Part shown: in pieces, positions 35,526 to 45,339 of the stretch
How positions within the stretch are numbered: position 1 is the stretch's first letter
Layout: each line of letters starts with the position of its first letter
Source: Chitinophaga polysaccharea
GTDB lineage: Bacteria > Bacteroidota > Bacteroidia > Chitinophagales > Chitinophagaceae
Direction of reading: 5' to 3'
Assembly: GCF_902150045.1 (NCBI RefSeq)
Contig: NZ_CABFVU010000004.1
Coordinates: 496,001-560,000, forward strand
DNA: 64,000 nucleotides
Made by a program: the position numbers and the translations under genes
Notes under the pieces: generated by a model
The model's database searches: none
Seen by the model: the letters and a program-made list of their open reading frames with translations, nothing else
Told to the model about the DNA's origin: nothing

Positions 35526-37103
35526 ATGAAGTATTTATCTTCCAATAATAAAAAATTCAACAGGACATATACGGCAAAATGGCTGTTGCTGTTATGTTTT
35601 TGCGGAGCGGCATTACAAAGCTGTAAGAAACTGCTGGATGTGGATTCCTCGCATGCCGTGGCAGAGAAGAATATGTGGAATTCGCATGAAGATACCCGCA
35701 GCGCACTGATAGGCGTATATGGCTTAACCCGCGCCGCACTGGCAGATAATAATGCCTTCTGGATGTACGGGGAATTGCGGAAAGGTGATTTTGCTGCTGT
35801 ACAGCGCCAGGATATAGATGCAGTGGTCAGCAACAACCTGCACGCACCACTGGATATGCTCAATGAGCTTTCTAACTGGCGCCGCTTTTTTGCGGTAGTG
35901 AATGCCGCCAATCTTTTCCTGGAACATGTAGGAGAGGTAAAAGCAAGAGATCCCCGCTACAGTGAGCAGAACATGGCGGTAGACATTGCTCAGATCCGTT
36001 TCCTAAGGGCATTTGCTTACTTTAATATGGTGAGGGTTTGGGGAGATGTGCCGCTGATCACTACCTCCCATGATGGTGAATTTACTGATCAGCCAAGAGC
36101 GCCACAGGGAAAAGTACTGGCATTCATTGAACAGGAATTACAGGCGGCAGCGGATAATTTGCCTTATGCCTACAGCGCCAACGATCCGCAGCAGCAGGGC
36201 GACTACTACGCCGAAGGCGGTGATAAATGGAACGGCGTACTGGCACGCAAGCTCAGTGCATATGCACTCATGGCGCATGTAGCAGCCTGGCAGGCAAAGT
36301 ACTCTCTCGTAGCCGCCTATACGAAATTTGTGCTCGACAATGCACAGAAAAGCTCGCTCGTGTTTGTGAAAACAGATCAGCTCACCAGTTCCAATGGTTT
36401 CTTTTCAGGAAGAGGCTCCAATAACTTTATCAATAACCACATGATTGCGTTCGACTTTGAGTTCACCAACGGCGAAGCATCCTATACCGGCCACCTGGAA
36501 GAGCTTACGCTGGCTGCGCCGGTGGTATCTAAAAGCCAGCCGGAGATCTATGTGCCGAAAGATACCATCCTTTCCCTCTTCGATCAGAACCGCGATGAAC
36601 GTTTCAGCCTGGATAGTATCAGGGGTGAGCCCACCAGCACCCGGTACTTTACCAGCTTCGACAGTCATGTACCTATCTTCTCCAAAATAAAAGTAATACT
36701 CGATGGAGGCACCTCTGATCCTGATTTCCGCATGTACGGCAGCGCTATCATTTTCACCCGCCTGGAAGATATTGCCCTGCTGAGAGCCGAAGCGCTGGCT
36801 GTACTGGGAGAACAAACCGGTGCTATTGACCTGCTGAACCAGATCCGCGATCTCCGTGTAATGGAACGCTACGATGCCGGTAAGGAAGGCGACCTGTTAA
36901 ACGCCATCTTCCGGGAACGTCGCAAGGAACTGATGGGAGAAGGACAACGCTGGTTTGACCAGGTGCGCTATCATAAACTGAAACGCAGCGATGCCGCATT
37001 CAACCGCCTCATTGATGAAGGTGGGATCTACTGGCCCGTGGCGGAAAATGTATTGATGCAGAACAAACAGCTTACCCAGAATATTTACTGGATCAACAGG
37101 TAA
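35526..37103 (+). CDS. RagB/SusD family surface lipoprotein (first pair)
   Basis: 525 residues with lipobox ALQSCKK (C33). The SusD fold is clear: N-terminal TPR helices (IRFLRAFAYFNMVRVWGDVPLITTS) and the C-terminal DIALLRAEALAVLGEQTGAIDLLNQIRDLR and RRKELMGEGQRWFDQVRYHKL motifs. SusD proteins bind glycans outside the cell and form a lid on the SusC channel. I start at the ATG at 35526; a TTG directly before it is in frame. Confidence 0.93.
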   Translation: MKYLSSNNKKFNRTYTAKWLLLLCFCGAALQSCKKLLDVDSSHAVAEKNMWNSHEDTRSALIGVYGLTRAALADNNAFWMYGELRKGDFAAVQRQDIDAVVSNNLHAPLDMLNELSNWRRFFAVVNAANLFLEHVGEVKARDPRYSEQNMAVDIAQIRFLRAFAYFNMVRVWGDVPLITTSHDGEFTDQPRAPQGKVLAFIEQELQAAADNLPYAYSANDPQQQGDYYAEGGDKWNGVLARKLSAYALMAHVAAWQAKYSLVAAYTKFVLDNAQKSSLVFVKTDQLTSSNGFFSGRGSNNFINNHMIAFDFEFTNGEASYTGHLEELTLAAPVVSKSQPEIYVPKDTILSLFDQNRDERFSLDSIRGEPTSTRYFTSFDSHVPIFSKIKVILDGGTSDPDFRMYGSAIIFTRLEDIALLRAEALAVLGEQTGAIDLLNQIRDLRVMERYDAGKEGDLLNAIFRERRKELMGEGQRWFDQVRYHKLKRSDAAFNRLIDEGGIYWPVAENVLMQNKQLTQNIYWINR

Positions 37104-37142
37104 GGAAAACGCTTTCTATTCTTAACAAACAAATTATTTCTC

Positions 37143-38762
37143 ATGCGAAAGAACATATTTCGTGTTGGTGCAGTAACAGGACTGGTGATATTGTTCTTGT
37201 ATGCCGGGTGTAAAAAAGACAGTGGCTACTACAACCATGAAAACACCATTCATGAGTTTGCAGGCAATACCTACGATTTTTTGAAGAGCCAGACCGGCGT
37301 ATATGATTCCTTCCTGTTTGTAATAGATAAAACAGGATTGACAGACAGCCTGAAGAATGGTCACTATACCGTGTTTGCGCCTACCAACGCCAGTTTTGCA
37401 GAGGCTGTTTCCAATATGAATAATCTCCGCAAGGCACAGGGCCGCCCCTTACTATACCTGGCTACGGTGGCGGAAAATGAACTGGACTCCATGGTATCGC
37501 GCTACATTATTCCAGGCGTGATACCATCCGATAGTATGAGCAACCAGGATGGTATTTATCTCAACGGCGTACGGTATGGTTACCGCATGCATGGAAGGTA
37601 TGTATCCACCCGCGCGGAAGGATACACCGCCGGCGGCCCCGGCGTAATTGAATTCGCCAACACGAAAGGAGTTATTTATACACGCCAGTGGATCACCAGT
37701 AATACCGTGACCGTTGACATCAGGACCAGCAACGGCCTCGTAAACGTAATGGACCGCAATCACATTTTCGGCTTCGACGAATTCATCGGCCGCGTGAATC
37801 CTACGCTGCCCGTGCCTTTCAACGGAACGCCATTGCCTATACCCGGCACTATCTCCTTCGACCAGTTCGATAAAGGCGGCGAATCCGTAGCCTATCATGA
37901 TAACGATGTGGCCAACAACGGAGGCAGGTACCGCCCAGGAGAAGGAGTGGACATACAGGACGCCGGCGGCGGCGATAATGGCTACAACATCGGCTGGACC
38001 AACTCCGGCGAATGGCTCGCCTTCACCGTGTTTGTAAATGAGCCCGGCCAGTACCGCCTGTTTGTAAGGGCCGCTTCAGGAAAGAGCAGCGATGAAGTAG
38101 CAGGTACGCTTCACCTGGAAATTGACGGCGACTATATGACCAACGGTATCAAGATCAAAGGCACCAGCGGTGATCAGAACTGGTACGATAACGAAGTACT
38201 GACCCGTGATCTTCCGGCAGGAAGACATCTGCTGAAAGTAAAATATGATCTCTCCAATTATAACCTGCGCTACATGCGCTTTGTACCGCTCGACAAACCC
38301 TACCCCGCGCCAGGCACCATCCCGGCGGAAGCATTTGATCCCGGCGGGGAAGGCGTTGGCTACCACGATGCAGATGCCGGTAACAACGGCGGCAAGTTCA
38401 GAACCAGCGAAGGCGTGGATATAGGCATGGCGAAAGAAGGCGGCGGATATGAAATAGGATGGACCAGCGACGGTGAATGGCTTAACTACACCATTGACGT
38501 GAAGAAAACCGGCGATTACTTCTTCACCGCCAGAGTTGCCAGTCCGAATGCTCCAAACGGCAATAACCGCTTCCATTTTGAAATAGACGGACAGGATGTA
38601 ACAGGGCCCATGACAGCGCCCAATACCGGCGACTGGAACAACTACACCGACGTCACTGCACCGTTGCCCGTACACCTGGAAAAAGGAACACATACCATGA
38701 GGTTCTTCCTCGAGAATGGCAACTATAATATCAGATCTTATAAAATCAGTGAAGTTAACTAA
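37143..38762 (+). CDS. Fasciclin-domain lipoprotein with two CBM6-like domains
   Basis: 539 residues. Lipobox LYAGCKKD (C23); fasciclin (FAS1) domain about 40-220 (HYTVFAPTNASFAEAV; NGLVNVMDRNHIFGFDEF); then two CBM6-like beta-sandwiches at about 238-385 and 393-538, each with the pattern GGE-x-VAYHD/VGYHD, NNGG-x-Y/F-R, EGVDI and GEWL-x-T/YT. FAS1 domains mediate adhesion or protein-protein contact, CBM6 binds beta-glycans, so this looks like a cell-surface capture protein. It lies 39 bp after SusD. Confidence 0.85.
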   Translation: MRKNIFRVGAVTGLVILFLYAGCKKDSGYYNHENTIHEFAGNTYDFLKSQTGVYDSFLFVIDKTGLTDSLKNGHYTVFAPTNASFAEAVSNMNNLRKAQGRPLLYLATVAENELDSMVSRYIIPGVIPSDSMSNQDGIYLNGVRYGYRMHGRYVSTRAEGYTAGGPGVIEFANTKGVIYTRQWITSNTVTVDIRTSNGLVNVMDRNHIFGFDEFIGRVNPTLPVPFNGTPLPIPGTISFDQFDKGGESVAYHDNDVANNGGRYRPGEGVDIQDAGGGDNGYNIGWTNSGEWLAFTVFVNEPGQYRLFVRAASGKSSDEVAGTLHLEIDGDYMTNGIKIKGTSGDQNWYDNEVLTRDLPAGRHLLKVKYDLSNYNLRYMRFVPLDKPYPAPGTIPAEAFDPGGEGVGYHDADAGNNGGKFRTSEGVDIGMAKEGGGYEIGWTSDGEWLNYTIDVKKTGDYFFTARVASPNAPNGNNRFHFEIDGQDVTGPMTAPNTGDWNNYTDVTAPLPVHLEKGTHTMRFFLENGNYNIRSYKISEVN

Positions 38763-38781
38763 GGTTAACAGATCAAGTAAA

Positions 38782-39855
38782 ATGTTGAATGCTATGTCTA
38801 AAATATGCAGATACGGTCTCACAGGGGTTTTGGCGGTCCTCATCACAGGACTGGCCGCATGTAGGAAATGGTTGCCGGAAGACCTGGACTATCTCAGCCC
38901 CAAAGCCGTGTACACCCAGAAACTGTTTACGCCTACATTAGGCCGCACTACTTTGTTCTCAGGCGTGTACAACACCGACAATTCCACCACGCCCATCACT
39001 TTTAAAATCACGAACGTACGCGATGCCCTCACCCTGCAGCCTACCAACGACCTGGAAAAAATGGTGCCGGTATGGGTATGGAAACAGGGATACACCGGTA
39101 AGGAAAAATCACTGGCGGAAATTGAAGGAAAACGGCAACAGGAAAATCACCCGGTATGGGAAGTGCGTGAACATTCGGGCGACTTTATCCTCTGGGCAGG
39201 AGCGGACAGCACCATGCTGCACCAGCTGCCACATAAAGGATACCTGTTTGATGTAGTGGCTTCCAACACCGGTGGCACCAACACATACAGGGATATGCAG
39301 CTAACGCCCGTGAGGGAACTGCCTTACAGCCCCGCGAACGATATAGATCCCCTTACAGGTTTGCCCGCTATCAAATACTCTTCGGATTCTTCTTCCTACA
39401 GCCTGGTATATAATCATCCTTCTATCAGCAATGTAATGGGCGACAGCACCGAACTGGAAATGAAAAGCGACAGCGTGCGGGTATTCTTCCGGAAAACAGG
39501 TAACGGCAGTTCTATCTCTTTTAAATTCCTGGCAAAGGACTCCACGCTCATCAACCCATCCGTATTCAACGCCACCGGTCCGCTGGATAGCCTGTTGCAC
39601 GGGTTTAATGTGAAAGCCACATCCGAATACATAAAGTTCGATGTAGCCTATCCTATCCCCGTGATCAGGTACGCTACGCGGTGGACCACCGGCGATGGCT
39701 CACAGGCGAAAGTGAGGTTTGCATGGGACCGTAAAGCCTATGGAGGAGGTATTGTACGCGCCACGCTGGATCTTTCCTTTGCTATTTATCAGAAAGGCGA
39801 CTGGGACGTGATCTTCTATTTCTACAGCGATAACCCAAGATTCAGAAATGAATAA
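38782..39855 (+). CDS. DUF5007-like lipoprotein
   Basis: 357 residues from the ATG at 38782; lipobox ITGLAACRK (C27). The mature sequence is beta-rich with a KAVYTQKLFTPTLGRTTLFSGVYNTDNSTTPI segment near the N-terminus and a YQKGDWDVIFYFYSDNPRF C-terminus. I place it in DUF5007, a Bacteroidota family that sits next to fasciclin proteins and SusCD pairs and has no known function. The frame is open to 38716, but that overlaps the previous gene and lacks a signal. Confidence 0.68.
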   Translation: MLNAMSKICRYGLTGVLAVLITGLAACRKWLPEDLDYLSPKAVYTQKLFTPTLGRTTLFSGVYNTDNSTTPITFKITNVRDALTLQPTNDLEKMVPVWVWKQGYTGKEKSLAEIEGKRQQENHPVWEVREHSGDFILWAGADSTMLHQLPHKGYLFDVVASNTGGTNTYRDMQLTPVRELPYSPANDIDPLTGLPAIKYSSDSSSYSLVYNHPSISNVMGDSTELEMKSDSVRVFFRKTGNGSSISFKFLAKDSTLINPSVFNATGPLDSLLHGFNVKATSEYIKFDVAYPIPVIRYATRWTTGDGSQAKVRFAWDRKAYGGGIVRATLDLSFAIYQKGDWDVIFYFYSDNPRFRNE

Positions 39856-39901
39856 CGGTAAACCCTAGTGAATCACATTTTGAAATAAATGAGCTGCTGA
39901 T

Positions 39902-42900
39902 ATGAAACCAAATATATTTAAAACAGGAACACTGCTGCTGCTTGTACTGCTGGCAGGCGCCGGCACCCTGCTGGCACAGCAACCCGCGCCGGCAAAGATA
40001 ACCGTTACCGGTACGGTGAGCGACAAAGTATCCACGGAAGCCATGATAGGCGTGGGCATCATGGAGGTGACCGGTAAGGAGAAGAAAGTGATCGGCGTAA
40101 CGGACAACAGGGGGAACTTCAGCGTAAAGGTATCGCCGGAAGCCAGCCTGGCTTTCCGCTATGTGGGTTACCGCGAATTCATTGTGAAAGTAAAGGAAGG
40201 GAAACCACTGGACATCCGCCTAAGCATCAACGAAAATAAACTCAATGAAACTGTTATTGTGGGCTACCAGAATAAAACCAGGGAACTGGCCACCGGAAGC
40301 TCCGTGATTGTGAGTGGTAAAGACCTGCAGGACGTACCTGTATCCAACGTGGAGCAATTGCTCCAGGGAAGAGTACCGGGCCTCAATATCCAGAACAACA
40401 CCGGCGCACCCGGCGGAAGAGGAGTAGTGGCCATCCGCGGGCTTTCCAATATCACCGTTACCGGCAATGGCGCCAGCTCCTTCCTGTCGCCCACCTCGCC
40501 GCTTTACGTAATAGACGGCGTGCCCATTGATGCAGATGCCAACTTCTCCTATGGCTTTCAAACACCTGGTCCGGGTGTGAGCCCCCTGTCGCTCATTCCC
40601 CCCGAAGATATTCAATCCATGGAGATACTGAAAGATGCGCAGGCTACGGCGCTGTACGGCTCCCGGGCGGCCTATGGCGTAATTGTGGTTACCACCCGCC
40701 GTGGCAGCTCCAAAATTCCCGTAGTACGCTACACCGGCAACTTTTTCATGAACACACCGCCGGAACTGCGCGCCACCGTAGGAGGAAACCTGGAACGACA
40801 GATCCGCGTAAAGGAAATCATGCAATACGGCACCTATGCCGACCTGCTGAATATTTCCAACACTCCCTTCCTGGCAGATAGCTTAAATCCTTACTGGAAC
40901 AGCTCTACCAACTGGCAGGGCATCTTCTATCAAACTACCTATAACCAAACGCATAACATCAACATCAGCGGTGGCGATCCTACCTTCAACTATAAAACGG
41001 ACCTTTCTTACTACCACGAAAATGGTGTGATCAGGAACACGGGCTTCGACCGTTATTCCATTAACACCAACATGCTGTACCAGCCTACGCCGCGCCTCAA
41101 AATATTCGGACTGCTGAATACACAGATCGGTAAAAGAAAGCTCGGTAGCGGTAACGGCCTGTTACAAACCGGCGTGGCAGACAACGGGCAGAAATCATCC
41201 CTGCTGCCTGCGCCTTCTTTCTATCAAAGTACCGCCGGATACCTCGGCGCACTGGAAGTACAGAACGATAACAAAACGCTGAACCTCACCGCCAGCCTGG
41301 ATGCCAGCTACCAGATCATTGAAGGGCTGAGCCTGGGATCGGCCATCAGCTATAACTACGCCTCCAACACACAGGACGAGTTTACACCCGCTGCCGCGAA
41401 CAACGATTATTCAAGGATCAAGGCATACGACGACCGGAACTTCCAGTTATATAACCGTAACAGTATTACTTATTTTAAAAGCATCAACAAAAAACACAAC
41501 TTTACACTCAATGTGTTCAACGAGATCTTCAACCGTGGTATGCAGGCGAAGATCATCCAGCAGCAGCGGATGCCCAACGATCAGTATGAAGGCCCGCTGG
41601 GATATGGCAACGACGCATCAAGAGGCGGGGGCCTGCTGGATAATTTTTCACAAAATCACACCGCCTCCTTTGCCGGTTTATTCTCTTACAACTTCAAACA
41701 GAAATATGTACTGGACGCCAGCTACCGCATAGATGGAAGCTCCGCCTCCGGCTTTGAAGATCCCTACTCCAGGAACCCTTCACTGGGTTTGAGATGGAAC
41801 TTCAACAAGGAGAAAATTTTCACTGACAGCAAATGGCTTACCTATGGCTCACTTCGGGGCAGCTGGGGACAAAACATTGTGCCCTCCGGCGATATCTTTT
41901 CCATTTATGGTACCTATCGCCCCAACGGTACATACAACGGTAATCCCAGGATAGGCAGCGATTTTGACCAGATGCCCAATCCCTTCCTGAAGCCTACCAC
42001 TACCACACAGTACGACATTGGTATGGAAGCAGGCTTCTTCCAGAGTAAAATAGAACTGGTGTTCGACGTGTATTATAAAACCGTGGAAAACCTGCTCCGC
42101 TCAAAAGACCTGGCAGACATCACCGGTTTTAACCGCGTAAATACCAACGAAACCTCACTGGCAGATTATGGTTATGAGCTGATGCTCACCTTCCGCCCGC
42201 TCAGAGCTTCCAGCCCCGTACAATGGAGTATTTCCGTGAATGGCGCGCTCAATAAAGACATCCTCACCCGCTTGCCTGCAGGCGCGCGGCAACTGATACA
42301 AAATGATAACGGGCAGAATGTATTGTACCGGGTAGGGCGCAATGCGCTCAGCAATTACCTGCTTACCACCCAGGGCGTATATAAAACGCTGGAGGATGTG
42401 CCTATTGATCCCGCCACCGGCCTGAGATACCGTACGGCAAACGGGCAGTACTTCCAGGCAGGGGATCCTTACTGGCAGGACCGCGATGGCAACTATATCC
42501 TCGATATCAACGACTATACCATTGCAGGTAATTCACAGCCACTGCTTACAGGTGGTTTGCAGTCCTACCTAACGTATAAAAACTTTACTTTCAATATCAG
42601 CGCCTCCTATGTAGCCATCCGCGATATCCTCAACGATGCGCTGGCACAGCGGATGCAATACCTGGGCCAGCCATTCGATCAGCGTTCTATTGTTGATTTT
42701 AACCAGATCGATTACTGGAAGAAGAGCGGCAGCAACGCTACCTACAGTAACCCCTTCGACTATACGCGGGCAGGCGCCGTTAACCCCTACAGGGTTGACC
42801 AGACACTATTCCAGGAAGATGGTTCCTACTTTAAGATCAACACCATTACCGTTGGTTATCTCCTGAACAAGAACCTTACACACCGCTATGGCATTAACAC

Positions 42901-43051
42901 CGTGAGGGTTTATATGACCTGTAATAATGTGAAAACCTTCTCCAGGTACAGCGGGCCTAACCCGGAAAACGTATCGGCGCTGGGCAGGGACCAGTCGAAT
43001 GGTTATCCCATTCCACGCAGCTGGAACGCAGGTTTGAACGTAGAGTTTTAA
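39902..43051 (+). CDS. SusC/RagA family TonB-linked outer membrane protein (complete)
   Basis: 1049 residues. Signal peptide (LLLLVLLAGAGTLLAQ), carboxypeptidase-regulatory-like domain (about 33-110; VTGTVSDKVSTEAMIGVGI, SLAFRYVGYREF), TonB-box-like NETVIVGY at 115-122, plug (about 130-250; LLQGRVPGLNIQNNTGAPGGRG, MEILKDAQATALYGSRAAYGVI) and barrel ending AGLNVEF. It is the energised importer of the locus in the standard SusC sense. SusD follows 29 bp later. Confidence 0.95.
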   Translation: MKPNIFKTGTLLLLVLLAGAGTLLAQQPAPAKITVTGTVSDKVSTEAMIGVGIMEVTGKEKKVIGVTDNRGNFSVKVSPEASLAFRYVGYREFIVKVKEGKPLDIRLSINENKLNETVIVGYQNKTRELATGSSVIVSGKDLQDVPVSNVEQLLQGRVPGLNIQNNTGAPGGRGVVAIRGLSNITVTGNGASSFLSPTSPLYVIDGVPIDADANFSYGFQTPGPGVSPLSLIPPEDIQSMEILKDAQATALYGSRAAYGVIVVTTRRGSSKIPVVRYTGNFFMNTPPELRATVGGNLERQIRVKEIMQYGTYADLLNISNTPFLADSLNPYWNSSTNWQGIFYQTTYNQTHNINISGGDPTFNYKTDLSYYHENGVIRNTGFDRYSINTNMLYQPTPRLKIFGLLNTQIGKRKLGSGNGLLQTGVADNGQKSSLLPAPSFYQSTAGYLGALEVQNDNKTLNLTASLDASYQIIEGLSLGSAISYNYASNTQDEFTPAAANNDYSRIKAYDDRNFQLYNRNSITYFKSINKKHNFTLNVFNEIFNRGMQAKIIQQQRMPNDQYEGPLGYGNDASRGGGLLDNFSQNHTASFAGLFSYNFKQKYVLDASYRIDGSSASGFEDPYSRNPSLGLRWNFNKEKIFTDSKWLTYGSLRGSWGQNIVPSGDIFSIYGTYRPNGTYNGNPRIGSDFDQMPNPFLKPTTTTQYDIGMEAGFFQSKIELVFDVYYKTVENLLRSKDLADITGFNRVNTNETSLADYGYELMLTFRPLRASSPVQWSISVNGALNKDILTRLPAGARQLIQNDNGQNVLYRVGRNALSNYLLTTQGVYKTLEDVPIDPATGLRYRTANGQYFQAGDPYWQDRDGNYILDINDYTIAGNSQPLLTGGLQSYLTYKNFTFNISASYVAIRDILNDALAQRMQYLGQPFDQRSIVDFNQIDYWKKSGSNATYSNPFDYTRAGAVNPYRVDQTLFQEDGSYFKINTITVGYLLNKNLTHRYGINTVRVYMTCNNVKTFSRYSGPNPENVSALGRDQSNGYPIPRSWNAGLNVEF

Positions 43052-43080
43052 GATAAATGTTTATTTAAAAGTTATTGATC

Positions 43081-44589
43081 ATGAACCGCAAGATTATCTG
43101 TTTACTCGCATTATTGCTTGCACTGGGTCAGCAAGGCTGTAAGAAGTTCCTGAATGTAAAGCCGCTGGACCGGCTTTCTGGAAATGCCTTTTTGCAGAAC
43201 AGGGAAGATATTGAAAATAATCTCTGGGATACTTACGGATTGCTGCGCGATAAATTAGGCTCCTGCCCCTTCCTGCCGAATGCCGGCGACATCCGTTCCG
43301 GTATGATGGCGGAATCGCCGGAAGAAGCAGGCCGTAACTATGTACACTTCGTTTCACAGAACGACCTTGCCACTTTTATTGCACTGCGTGGCAACGATGG
43401 GCTATACCACTGGGTGGAGCTTACCCGCTGGCAGGGATTTTATAAAGTGATCCAGGCTGCCAACAATTTGTATTATGAAGTGGGAAGAAGGGAATTCCCG
43501 GATGTTTCCGCCACACAAAGAAAACAATACCAGGCGGAAGCCGTTTTTCTCCGTTGCATCAGCTACTGGCTGATGGTAAGGGTTTGGGGAGATGTGCCAT
43601 ATTATGCGGATCCTTATCACAGCGATCCTTTGCCCAGGGAGAAAATGGTAACAGTAGTGAAAAACTGCCTGGACGACCTGGCAAAAGTAAAAGACGATCT
43701 GCCCTGGCAATACAGCGATCCTGCCTACGTAGGTGTGCGCGCTACCAAAGGCGCATTGCTCACGCTGATGATGGAACTGGATGTATGGAATGCCGGTTTC
43801 GATAAAGCCAACGCAAAAAGCTATTTCCAGCAGGCGGCAGATATGGGCACAGAACTGGTGAACAGCGGGCAATATGAGCTGCTGCCACTGAGCGATTACC
43901 GCAAACTGTTCCAGGGCCGCACCAAAGAAAGCCTGTTTGAAATTGCACAAAACGCCAACTACAACGAGATCATCATGTACAATACCTTCTCCGACCTGGT
44001 ATTGCACTACCCGTATAAAAGACCGGTAGCCACGCACCAGCACAGCTACTCTTATTTCCGGGCCGATTTCCTGCGGATGCTGTTCCCTTCCGGTCAGCCG
44101 GACGCACGCGTGCAATACTGGTTCGATGAAAATATGTTTGCAGATAACGGCGACTTCCAGTACCTCAAGTTTGTAAACGTATATGCGATCAACGACCAGG
44201 AAGATTATAACCCCGATGGTAACGTGATCCTCTTCCGGTATGCAGATGGTGTGCTGCTGCTGGCAGAAGCCCTGGCAGAACTGGACCGCAATGCAGAGGC
44301 CATTACCCAGCTGAATATGGTGCGTAGAAGAGCGCTCTCCAATCCGTATACAGGCCCCAATGGCGATGCTCTTAAAGATGAAATTTTTGCAGAAAGGGCG
44401 CGTGAACTGATGGGTGAAGGGCACTATTACTTCGACCTGGTAAGAACAGGCCGCATCTTCAATTCCAAATGGTGCTATTACCCGCTTACAAAATTGCAGT
44501 TCGATATGGGCGCATGGACCTGGCCCCTGGATCCCGCTATTCAGAACCAGAATCCATTGGTGCAATTAAATACTTACTGGACTAATTAA
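43081..44589 (+). CDS. RagB/SusD family surface lipoprotein (second pair)
   Basis: 502 residues with lipobox GQQGCKKF (C20). SusD landmarks: YQAEAVFLRCISYWLMVRVWGDVPYYADP, a C-terminal GVLLLAEALAELDRNAEAITQLNMVRRRA and FAERARELMGEGHYYFDLVRTGR. It is the lid of the complete SusC upstream. The ATG at 43081 is used; an in-frame TTG lies two codons earlier. Confidence 0.94.
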   Translation: MNRKIICLLALLLALGQQGCKKFLNVKPLDRLSGNAFLQNREDIENNLWDTYGLLRDKLGSCPFLPNAGDIRSGMMAESPEEAGRNYVHFVSQNDLATFIALRGNDGLYHWVELTRWQGFYKVIQAANNLYYEVGRREFPDVSATQRKQYQAEAVFLRCISYWLMVRVWGDVPYYADPYHSDPLPREKMVTVVKNCLDDLAKVKDDLPWQYSDPAYVGVRATKGALLTLMMELDVWNAGFDKANAKSYFQQAADMGTELVNSGQYELLPLSDYRKLFQGRTKESLFEIAQNANYNEIIMYNTFSDLVLHYPYKRPVATHQHSYSYFRADFLRMLFPSGQPDARVQYWFDENMFADNGDFQYLKFVNVYAINDQEDYNPDGNVILFRYADGVLLLAEALAELDRNAEAITQLNMVRRRALSNPYTGPNGDALKDEIFAERARELMGEGHYYFDLVRTGRIFNSKWCYYPLTKLQFDMGAWTWPLDPAIQNQNPLVQLNTYWTN

Positions 44590-44600
44590 ATCTCCCGGTT

Positions 44601-45326
44601 ATGAACTCACTGAAAAAATATAGTCTGCATGGAGCAGTATGGCTGATGATCGCACTCACTGCATTGTCTTCCTGTAAAAAAAACAATTACTATCTCGACT
44701 CCGGGCTGGCAAACCCTTACTTCGATGGCAATGTAGTGGATTACCTCAACGCAAAGCCATTCTATTTCGATTCAGTAGCAGCTATTGTAAAGCTGGCGGG
44801 CATGGAAGAGATCTTCACTTCCGATACCGTCACCTTTTTTGCGCCTACTGATTACAGTATCCAGAACCTTATCAAATCCACCAACAACGCATTATACAGC
44901 GGTGGCTTTGATACCATCCGCACCCTGCAGGACGTGCCGGCGGAGATATGGCGTAAGTATTTGTCGGTATACATTTTCCATGGCGCCAACCAGCTGAAGG
45001 ATTACCCGCAGATCGATTACAGCCTGCTGATCAATTTCCCCGGGCAGATGTACTATTCCTGGGATAACCAGCCAATGAACATCGGCGTGATCTATAATTC
45101 GGATAATGGAGTAAAGTATGTGGGATACCGCCAGCTCAGTATTTCCTACATCCCTGATGCAGCGGCGCCAACAGCTAACTGGACCACTTCCCTGGTAGCT
45201 TCCTGCAACATACTCACTAAGAACGGGGTAGTACATGTACTGAGCGCCAACCACGCCACCTTCGGATTTGCCCCCGGCAAATTTGCCCAGGACGTACAGG
45301 CCGTATTCGCAAATTCCGGTAAGTAA
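44601..45326 (+). CDS. Fasciclin-domain lipoprotein
   Basis: 241 residues with lipobox ALSSCKKN (C25) and a single fasciclin domain (about 40-225): TVTFFAPTDYSIQNLI, YLSVYIFHGANQL and the closing NILTKNGVVHVLSANHATFGF. No carbohydrate-binding module is attached, unlike the fasciclin protein at 37143. It follows the second SusD by 11 bp, so each SusD in the locus is followed by a fasciclin lipoprotein. Confidence 0.85.
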   Translation: MNSLKKYSLHGAVWLMIALTALSSCKKNNYYLDSGLANPYFDGNVVDYLNAKPFYFDSVAAIVKLAGMEEIFTSDTVTFFAPTDYSIQNLIKSTNNALYSGGFDTIRTLQDVPAEIWRKYLSVYIFHGANQLKDYPQIDYSLLINFPGQMYYSWDNQPMNIGVIYNSDNGVKYVGYRQLSISYIPDAAAPTANWTTSLVASCNILTKNGVVHVLSANHATFGFAPGKFAQDVQAVFANSGK

Positions 45327-45339
45327 AATTTTATATCCA